Shown here: in pieces, positions 1-5,102 of the stretch | Layout: each line of letters begins with the position of its first letter | Numbering within the stretch: position 1 is the first letter of the stretch | Source of the DNA: Prosthecobacter sp. | GTDB lineage: Bacteria > Verrucomicrobiota > Verrucomicrobiia > Verrucomicrobiales > Verrucomicrobiaceae | DNA: 5,102 nucleotides | Assembly: GCA_020216965.1 (NCBI GenBank) | Contig: JAIWOJ010000212.1 | Location: 1 to 5,102, forward strand | Reading direction: 5' to 3' | Notes under the pieces: generated by a model | Seen by the model: the letters and a program-made list of their open reading frames with translations, nothing else | Database searches by the model: none | What the model was told of the DNA's origin: nothing | Position numbers and translations under genes: made by a program

Positions 1-77
1 TGGTCGGGCTGGCGGGATTCGAACCCACGACCTCTTCGTCCCGAACGAAGCGCTCTACCAGGCTGAGCCACAGCCCG
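1..77 (-). tRNA. tRNA-Pro, anticodon CGG
   Basis: Read on the minus strand, these 77 bases fold into a complete cloverleaf. The acceptor stem CGGGCTG pairs with CAGCCCG, followed by A73 and an encoded CCA (the TGG at 1-3). The D stem is GCTC/GAGC with loop AGCCTGGTA. The anticodon stem CTTCG/CGAAG encloses loop TTCGGGA, giving anticodon CGG (plus-strand 41-43), which reads the proline codon CCG. The variable loop is AGGTC. The T arm is GTGGG-TTCGAAT-CCCGC with one G-U pair. C1-G72, A73 and the anticodon bases G35 and G36 fit known bacterial tRNA-Pro identity features. The gene follows the mutase gene by 230 bp on the same strand. Its 3' end touches the window edge, so any downstream integrated element (tRNA 3' ends are common att sites) cannot be seen. 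Confidence 0.97.
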
Positions 78-307
78 AATCATGAATGATATGCCCTATG
101 TCTGATTCGGTAGGCATCGGGCTGTTCAGAGAGTGTGTGTCGAGTGAGCCGCTCGTGGTGATTCAAATCACCCTGGTGGATCAGGTCGATGAAGGGGAAA
201 CCCCACTGGAGACTCCAAGAACAGGAGTGATTATGATGGAGTATGATTTGAAGGCAAGCTGATTCCTGTGGGATGTCGCTTCATGTCGTGCCTCATAAGC
301 ATGATGC
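78..307. other. intergenic region between mutase gene and tRNA, with a row of short inverted repeats
   Basis: This gap carries no credible protein gene. Its middle holds several small perfect inverted repeats almost end to end. They are ggtgattcaaatcacc at 157-172 (7-bp arms, the strongest), cctg-gtggat-cagg at 172-185 (4-bp arms), ggggaaacccc at 194-204 (4-bp arms) and tggagactcca at 207-217 (5-bp arms). A further one, gagc-c-gctc, is at 146-154. None is followed by a run of T on the minus strand, so none looks like a classical intrinsic terminator for the mutase gene. They could form a structured 3' untranslated region, a factor-dependent terminator region or a protein-binding site. Short palindromes also arise by chance, so a function is unproven. 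Confidence 0.4.
86..91 (-). promoter_or_regulatory. possible -10 element of the tRNA-Pro promoter
   Basis: On the minus strand TATCAT matches the sigma-70 -10 consensus TATAAT at five of six positions and lies 8 bases before the first tRNA base, so transcription would start at or just before the mature 5' end. No good -35 box is found 16-18 bases upstream (the bases there are about CCTACC). The element overlaps a small inverted repeat, ATCAT-GA-ATGAT (79-90). The tRNA may instead be cut from a longer transcript entering from the mutase gene. Confidence 0.3.
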
Positions 308-2272
308 TCAGCTTAGGCGGGCTTCGATGTCTTTCTCTAGCCAAGTCCACATGGATTCCAGGGAGGCGGAAACCTTCTTCTTTGCGGCTGTCAGTTCGTC
401 TTTGGATAGCTTTTGACCTTCGGCAGGAACCTGGCGGGCAAACATGTAGTATTTGATCTTGGGCTCGGTGCCGGAGGGTCGCACGGCAAAGCTACGGCCA
501 TCGGCGAGATCCACGAAGAGCATTTTTTCCGTAGCGACTGGCTCTCCCTCTTCATCGAGGATGCCGGGTTTGCGGAAATCACGGACGGCGGTGACGGTGC
601 TGCCATCCACCACGGCAGGCGGGTTGGCCCCGTAGCTGTCTGCGAGCTTAGCGATCTGGGCCGCGCCGCTGGCACCCTCAAAGACTTTGCTTTGGTTGAC
701 TTCTAGAAAGTAGCCTACGTCGCAGTACACTTCATCTAGCAATCCGGCGACGGTAAGCCCTTGACTGGCGGCATAAGCAGCGAGTTCGGCAAACATGACG
801 ACGGCACCATTGCCATCTTTGTCACGGCTGAAGTCATCGCCCATGTAGCCGTAGCTTTCCTCGCCACCAAAGACGAGGAACTTGCTGTGCTGAAGGCGGG
901 CCGCTCTGGATTCAGCAGCAGAGAGGTCGCGATATTTGGCAAGGATTTCGGCAGGCAAGGCGGCTTCATATTTGGCAAGCTTAGCGCTGATCCATTTGAA
1001 GCCGGTCAGGGTGTTGATGCACTGCACGCCAAACTTTGCGGCGATGGTGTCCTGCATGGGGCTAGTGACGAAGGTTTTGAGGAAGACCGCACGGTGCTTG
1101 TTGGATTCATTGAGGATGCCAAGCTCAAACATCGTCTTGAGGCGATACCATCCCATGAGGGAGCCGGTCTGGTTGCCAGTGAGCAGGACCATTTTGCCAC
1201 TGGCATCCCGCACGCCGACGCCCATGCGGTCACAATCAGGATCGGTGCCGATGATAATGTCTGCGCCTTCTTTGTCGGCAAGATCCACGGCCATTTTTAA
1301 GGCGGAGGCGTTTTCGGGATTGGGGGATTTGACCGTGGGGAAACGTCCGTCGCGCACGTCCTGCTCTGGCACAGTGAGGAAATTGAAACCGAGTTTTTTG
1401 AGCAGAACCGGGACTAAAACGCCGCCAGTGCCGTGTAGTGCGGTGAAGACGATTTTCAGCGACTTGGCCTTTTCATTTTTCAGCAATTCTGGCCGGAGCA
1501 TCATTGTCTCTACGCGCTCCAGGTAGAGGGCATCCATGTCTGAGCCGAGGAGGGTGATTTTACCCTGTTGATCAGCGGGAAGAGGCTCGTAGGCTTCATC
1601 TCGGATCGCATTCACTTCTTTGATGATGCCGCTGGCGTGGGGCTCGACGATGCCTGCACCGTCACTAAAATTGACTTTGTAGCCGTTGTCGTGGGGAGGG
1701 TTGTGGCTGGCAGTCAACATCACACCAGCGTCAGCACGAAGCTGGCGCACAGCGAAGCTCATCTCTGGCGTGGCCCGACAACCGTCAAAGAGATAGACAT
1801 CAGCGCCGTTTTCGATGGCGATTTGGGCACAGCGCTTGGCAAATTCAGGCGAGAACATGCGCGTGTCATGGCTGAAGACGATGCTAGGCTTTCCTGAGAG
1901 ACCCGCCTTGGCACGCCAGGCTTTGCAATAAGTCACGAGGCCACGAGTCGCCCGGCTGACATTGTAGAAATTCATCGCGTTTGTGCCAACGCAGGGATGA
2001 TCGGGCTGTTGATCGGCTGCGGCGCTACCACGCTCGGCTTGGGTGACAATTTTCCCCAGAGTACGCCCACGCAGGCCGCCAGTGCCAAATTTGAGTGCCT
2101 GAAAAAAGCGGTCATTCAGCTCTTCCCATTGGGCAGCAGTTACTAACTCCTCAATGCTAGCGCGATAGATAGGATTGCTGCTCGCAGCGAGGAGGGCAAG
2201 GATGTTGTCGTAGCTAGAAGGAAGGAGCAGACCAGCGGTAGCTGCGGCTTGGAGGGAGGCTTCGAGGGACAT
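308..2272 (-). CDS. phospho-sugar mutase (phosphoglucomutase/phosphomannomutase family)
   Basis: This predicted cytoplasmic enzyme of the alpha-D-phosphohexomutase family moves phosphate between the 1 and 6 positions of glucose (possibly mannose or a pentose) through a phosphoserine and a bisphosphate intermediate. All four family signatures are present in order: FGTGGLRG at 62-69; the catalytic loop TASHNP at 187-192 with the phosphorylated Ser189; the metal loop DPDCDR at 344-349 with Asp344, Asp346 and Asp348 for magnesium; the sugar-binding loop GGEESYG at 469-475; and the phosphate-binding loop RPSGTEPK at 598-605. GEES points to a glucose-type mutase rather than the GEMS type of bacterial PMM/PGM. 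At 654 residues it is longer than the roughly 570-600 of related bacterial enzymes. Extra sequence appears at about 75-95 and in a charged, Ala-rich stretch at about 432-464. The start is secure because the next Met is residue 100, inside the conserved part. No Shine-Dalgarno sequence precedes the ATG. Exact substrate specificity cannot be read from sequence. Confidence 0.95.
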   Translation of the reverse strand: MSLEASLQAAATAGLLLPSSYDNILALLAASSNPIYRASIEELVTAAQWEELNDRFFQALKFGTGGLRGRTLGKIVTQAERGSAAADQQPDHPCVGTNAMNFYNVSRATRGLVTYCKAWRAKAGLSGKPSIVFSHDTRMFSPEFAKRCAQIAIENGADVYLFDGCRATPEMSFAVRQLRADAGVMLTASHNPPHDNGYKVNFSDGAGIVEPHASGIIKEVNAIRDEAYEPLPADQQGKITLLGSDMDALYLERVETMMLRPELLKNEKAKSLKIVFTALHGTGGVLVPVLLKKLGFNFLTVPEQDVRDGRFPTVKSPNPENASALKMAVDLADKEGADIIIGTDPDCDRMGVGVRDASGKMVLLTGNQTGSLMGWYRLKTMFELGILNESNKHRAVFLKTFVTSPMQDTIAAKFGVQCINTLTGFKWISAKLAKYEAALPAEILAKYRDLSAAESRAARLQHSKFLVFGGEESYGYMGDDFSRDKDGNGAVVMFAELAAYAASQGLTVAGLLDEVYCDVGYFLEVNQSKVFEGASGAAQIAKLADSYGANPPAVVDGSTVTAVRDFRKPGILDEEGEPVATEKMLFVDLADGRSFAVRPSGTEPKIKYYMFARQVPAEGQKLSKDELTAAKKKVSASLESMWTWLEKDIEARLS

Positions 2273-2307
2273 AAAAGGAATGTGTCAGCGGGAAAAGGAC
2301 ACCAGTT

Positions 2308-2335
2308 AGGATAGCGGCTGTGCCCTTCTTGACAA
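2308..2335 (-). promoter_or_regulatory. candidate sigma-70-type promoter for the mutase gene
   Basis: On the minus strand, TTGTCA (2330-2335, five of six against TTGACA) is followed after 16 bases by TATCCT (2308-2313, four of six against TATAAT). Transcription would start near 2300 and leave an untranslated leader of about 28 bases before the ATG at 2272. The element lies in the only gap between topB and the mutase gene, as expected for a separate promoter. The -10 match is weak and the call rests on sequence alone. Confidence 0.35.
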
Positions 2336-2369
2336 TGCTGTGACAGGGAGGAATGACAATCCAGGAGAT

Positions 2370-2380
2370 GACTCGGAGTC
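2370..2380 (-). other. small inverted repeat just after the topB stop codon
   Basis: gactcggagtc is a perfect 5-bp inverted repeat around one central base, starting 8 bases past the topB stop. As RNA it could form a short stem of four pairs with a 3-base loop. No T run follows it, so it is too weak for an intrinsic terminator and read-through from topB into the mutase gene is plausible. Confidence 0.2.
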
Positions 2381-2387
2381 TGTTCGA

Positions 2388-5000
2388 TCAAGAATCAGCC
2401 AGGGTGGCTGTCTTTTTGGCAAATTTGCCACGACCTTTCGGTGCGGCTTTGGGGCGAGGTTCGCGTGGTGGGAATTCCCAACCGAGAAGCCGTTTTTCAC
2501 CTGCTTTGCAAACGAGATAGGAGCTGAAGGGTTTTCCTTTTTTGGAAATCATGCCTTCGATGAGATCTGTTTTGCCTTCGGTGAAGAATTTGATGGCATT
2601 ACCGACGGTGATTTCTTTTTGGCAGAGCTGGCGGGGAAGGCGGGCGTTGCAGGCTTTGGCATCTTTTGCCGCAACATCACAGATGTAGTTCTGAGGGGTT
2701 TCGTAGATCTGCCCTTTGCGCTTCTTTTTCTCACAAACAGGGCAAGCGCAGAGTGGCACAGCGCTGGCGAAATCAAAAGGCGGGGGGGCATCGGGATCAC
2801 TGCTGCCGCCCGGAAAAACAAAGCCGACTTTGCCTTTGTCATTGATCTCTAGACCAGCGGTGAACTCTTTTCCCAATCGGCTGCGGAAGCCCTCCATGGG
2901 AGGGAGAAATTTTTTCTCGAGCAACTCGCGGATTTGGGCGTCGGAAAGCTCCAGCCCTGCAATCGTCTTGAAGACGCGCACGCCACAAGCATCGTTTTTG
3001 CAGGAATAGTAGTCTTCTGTCTGCTTGAAACCATGATGCCCGCAACTGCCGCAAACGGCATCAAAGTCTGGATAAACACGTTCCTTGGCTTTCTTTTGGT
3101 AGGCGCGGGTTCTTTCTACGACGTCCGTGGTGAGGGCACGAATATCGCGCATGAAGTGCGTGCGATCCAACTGGTGATGTTCCATCTGGCGCAGTTTATA
3201 TTCCCACTGGCCGGTCAGTTCTGGCGAACTGAGGGCTTCAATGCCGATCTCACTAATCTGATCAATCAAGGCGAGACCTTTGGTCGTGACGGCAATATCA
3301 CGTCCGACGCGCTCGATGTATTTATCGTTGATGAGTCCCTCAATTATCGCGGCACGAGTGGCGGGTGTGCCGAGACCGCGTTCGCTCATCGCTGCTGCGA
3401 GTTCCTCGTCATCCACGAGTTTGCCCGCTGTCTCCATGGTGCGCAGTAGGGTAGCTTCGTTAAATCGAGCAGGTGGCTTGGTCGCTAGTTCCTCCACTTT
3501 GGCATCTAGGGTAGAGGCCGTGTCTCCATCCTTTGCCTGCACTAGGAGTCGAGTCTGCTCTTGGCCGTCCTCAGCCGCTTCTTCAGTGGCCTTTTTCCCA
3601 TACACAGCCAGCCAGCCAGGCTCAATGAGCACTTTACCAACACTACGAAAGGCGTCTTGACCAACGCGGGTGATGCGGGTGGTCTCCTCAAATTCAGCCG
3701 CAGGAAAGAAAACAGCGACAAAACGGCGGGAGACCATATCAAAGACTTTTTGCTCTGCTTCAGGCAACTCCTTGGGAGGGATCTGGCCCGTCGGGATGAT
3801 GGCAAAGTGGTCACTCACCTTGCTGGTATCAAAGACGCGGCGGGTGGGGCGGACCCAGTTGTTGTCCAGCGCGGTGGCAGCGTGTTTGCCAAGCTCAGTA
3901 GGCAAAGCATCATGCTTGCGATCATCATGAGAGGCAAAGGTCTTCAGCGTGCCGAAAACGGTGCCCAGGTAGTCCTCAGGTAGATAACGCGAATCAGTAC
4001 GTGGGTAGGTGAGCACCTTGTACTTTTCATACAATGCCTGGGCAATCTGAAGAGTGCGGCGTGCGGAGAAACCAAAGCGATTGCTTGCCTCACGCTGAAG
4101 GCTTGTCAGGTCATAGAGCAGGGGCGGAAGCTGCTTCACAGGCTTGGTGATTTGCTCGATTTTGCCAGGCCGCCCAATACAGCGCTGCACGATGGCCTCA
4201 GCCTGAGATTTGTCCCAGAGCCGCTCAGGTTTCTTGTGCTCGTCCTGTTCGTCTTTGGTAAACTTTTCGTCTAGCCAACGTCCTTCATAGCGTCCGGCGT
4301 CCACTTCAAAAAGGGCGTGCACCTCATAATAAGTGCGGGGGACAAAGGACTGAATCTCACGTTCGCGCTTCGCCAGAATCGTCAGCGTGGGGGTTTGAAC
4401 ACGCCCTGCTGGCGTGAGACGGAACCCACCATGACGCGAGTTTAGTGCCGTCAAGGCACGTGTGGCATTGATGCCAACGAGCCAATCCGACTCACTTCGA
4501 CATTTGGCCGCATCTGCGAGTGGCTGCATTTCAGCATCGCTGCGCAATTTTTTGAAGGCATCCAGAATTGCGCCTTGAGTCATGGATTGCATCCAAAGCC
4601 TTTGGATGGGTTTTTTGACGCCAGCCGCTTCGATGATGTAGCGAAAGATAAGTTCACCTTCTCGCCCAGCGTCACAAGCATTGATGAGCTGGGTAACGTC
4701 TTTGCGGTTCATCAGCTTCTTGAGCAATTTGAAACGGTCGGCGCTGTCTTCGATCGGTCGCAGCTCGAATTCCCCTGGAATGATGGGTAGGTGAGACCAG
4801 CCCCAGCCGATTTTTTTCCCATTCACCTCAGGCATCGCCAGCTCGATCAAGTGCCCGATGGCGCTGGAGATGATGTGGGTTTCATTCTCATACCAATCCT
4901 TTTCTTTTTTGAAAGGAGTCATGCCAGGAGCTTTGGCCAGTGTGCGTGCAAGATCTGCGGCGACGCTGGGCTTCTCGGCGATGATGAGGGTTTTGGACAT
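2388..5000 (-). CDS. topB: DNA topoisomerase III (type IA), long form with two C-terminal cysteine-rich repeats
   Basis: Type IA topoisomerase that cuts one DNA strand through a 5'-phosphotyrosine link and passes another strand through the break, resolving linked intermediates of replication and recombination. The Toprim domain begins at residue 3, with Glu9 in IIAEKPS and the acidic motif DAGREGE at 110-116. Further signatures are AGRVQTPTL at 198-206, the active-site motif LTYPRTDSRYL at 330-340 with nucleophile Tyr332, SDHFAIIPTG at 396-405, and GLGTPATRAAIIEGL at 542-556. The tail holds two topoisomerase C-terminal repeats, each with a likely zinc site: Cys650, 653, 667, 672 and Cys753, 756, 774, 784. 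A Lys/Arg/Pro-rich end (about 845-863) probably contacts DNA. The length of 870 residues far exceeds E. coli TopB (about 650) but fits, from memory, the long TopB form of betaproteobacteria, which shares NACDAGREGELIFR. The ATG is fixed by the conserved N-terminus despite lacking a Shine-Dalgarno sequence. The gene starts 24 bp after the preceding partial reading frame. Confidence 0.97.
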   Translation of the reverse strand: MSKTLIIAEKPSVAADLARTLAKAPGMTPFKKEKDWYENETHIISSAIGHLIELAMPEVNGKKIGWGWSHLPIIPGEFELRPIEDSADRFKLLKKLMNRKDVTQLINACDAGREGELIFRYIIEAAGVKKPIQRLWMQSMTQGAILDAFKKLRSDAEMQPLADAAKCRSESDWLVGINATRALTALNSRHGGFRLTPAGRVQTPTLTILAKREREIQSFVPRTYYEVHALFEVDAGRYEGRWLDEKFTKDEQDEHKKPERLWDKSQAEAIVQRCIGRPGKIEQITKPVKQLPPLLYDLTSLQREASNRFGFSARRTLQIAQALYEKYKVLTYPRTDSRYLPEDYLGTVFGTLKTFASHDDRKHDALPTELGKHAATALDNNWVRPTRRVFDTSKVSDHFAIIPTGQIPPKELPEAEQKVFDMVSRRFVAVFFPAAEFEETTRITRVGQDAFRSVGKVLIEPGWLAVYGKKATEEAAEDGQEQTRLLVQAKDGDTASTLDAKVEELATKPPARFNEATLLRTMETAGKLVDDEELAAAMSERGLGTPATRAAIIEGLINDKYIERVGRDIAVTTKGLALIDQISEIGIEALSSPELTGQWEYKLRQMEHHQLDRTHFMRDIRALTTDVVERTRAYQKKAKERVYPDFDAVCGSCGHHGFKQTEDYYSCKNDACGVRVFKTIAGLELSDAQIRELLEKKFLPPMEGFRSRLGKEFTAGLEINDKGKVGFVFPGGSSDPDAPPPFDFASAVPLCACPVCEKKKRKGQIYETPQNYICDVAAKDAKACNARLPRQLCQKEITVGNAIKFFTEGKTDLIEGMISKKGKPFSSYLVCKAGEKRLLGWEFPPREPRPKAAPKGRGKFAKKTATLADS

Positions 5001-5024
5001 ATCTGGATATACGTTCGGGACAGG

Positions 5025-5102
5025 CTAGGGGGCCACCAAGGGCATCCAATCCGCGAAGATGTCAAACTTTTCGGCAGGGCACAGCGAGACATGACTTGCG
5101 CG
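5025..5102 (-). CDS. C-terminal end of an unidentified protein (partial, runs off the window)
   Basis: On the minus strand one frame is open from the right edge for 25 codons and ends at TAG (5025-5027). The peptide ends in AEKFDIFADWMPLVAP, which has the mixed hydrophobic and charged look of a real protein end, and about 17 of its 25 codons end in G or C. The stop lies 24 bp before the topB start on the same strand, which suits an operon in which topB follows this gene. I do not recognise the family, and 25 residues are too few to assign one. The other minus frames here give less protein-like peptides, but so short a piece could be open by chance. Confidence 0.45.
   Translation of the reverse strand, partial: RASHVSLCPAEKFDIFADWMPLVAP

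Noticed and set aside
157..172. The 7-bp-arm palindrome as an intrinsic terminator of the mutase gene
   Set aside because: On the minus strand it is followed by ACGAGCGGC rather than a T run, and its loop would be only 2-4 bases.
233..262. Plus-strand mini-frame of 9 codons (MMEYDLKAS) with AGGAG nearby upstream
   Set aside because: AGGAG (223-227) is well placed, but the frame is too short and nothing follows it on the plus strand that a leader peptide could control.
231..302. Minus-strand frame of 23 codons just after the mutase stop
   Set aside because: It has no Shine-Dalgarno sequence, no hydrophobic or other feature in the peptide, and is readily explained by chance.
268..456. Plus-strand frame of 62 codons over the 3' end of the mutase gene
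   Set aside because: It has no ribosome binding site, overlaps the conserved mutase coding end in antisense and has no recognisable domain.
761..1526. Long plus-strand open frames (761-1300, 179 codons; 936-1526, 196 codons) opposite the mutase gene
   Set aside because: They lie wholly antisense to a gene with all family motifs, resemble no family I know, and are what a codon-biased gene produces on its opposite strand.
2340..3449. Plus-strand open frames 2340-2852 and 2934-3449 opposite topB
   Set aside because: They are antisense shadows of the conserved topB frame, with low-complexity peptides and no recognisable motif.
5060..5065. Perfect TTGACA on the minus strand upstream of topB, as a -35 box
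   Set aside because: The bases 16-18 downstream (about CCCTTG) do not resemble a -10 box, and TTGACA falls within the apparent coding sequence (Phe-Asp-Ile) of the partial gene.

Overview
The window holds an ordinary stretch of bacterial chromosome in which every supportable gene lies on the minus strand. In transcription order (right to left) these are: the last 25 codons of an unidentified gene that runs off the right edge (5025-5102); a complete DNA topoisomerase III gene, topB (2388-5000, 870 aa); a complete phosphoglucomutase/phosphomannomutase-family gene (308-2272, 654 aa); a 230-bp gap with several short inverted repeats; and a proline tRNA with anticodon CGG whose encoded CCA end reaches base 1.

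The two proteins are housekeeping enzymes. Topoisomerase III is a type IA enzyme that passes and decatenates DNA strands during replication and recombination. The mutase interconverts hexose 1- and 6-phosphates, linking glycolysis to glycogen and nucleotide-sugar synthesis. I see no metabolic link between them. The partial gene ends only 24 bp before topB, so those two may be co-transcribed. The 115-bp gap between topB and the mutase gene contains a plausible sigma-70-type promoter and no convincing terminator, so the mutase could be transcribed from its own promoter, by read-through, or both.

Organism: by eye the GC content is moderate, in the 50s percent. Both protein genes lack a recognisable Shine-Dalgarno sequence. 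The topoisomerase is of the long form with two C-terminal cysteine-rich repeats, and the mutase is longer than usual. Together this suggests a free-living Gram-negative bacterium, possibly of the Verrucomicrobia/Planctomycetes group. That is inference only, since no taxonomic marker is present.

I looked for mobile elements, CRISPR arrays, toxin-antitoxin pairs, defence genes and riboswitches and found none. I do not think the window holds a new biological system. The points most worth a second look are the row of small hairpins between the mutase gene and the tRNA, three TGACA repeats over the candidate mutase promoter, and the lack of Shine-Dalgarno sequences before two well-fixed start codons.
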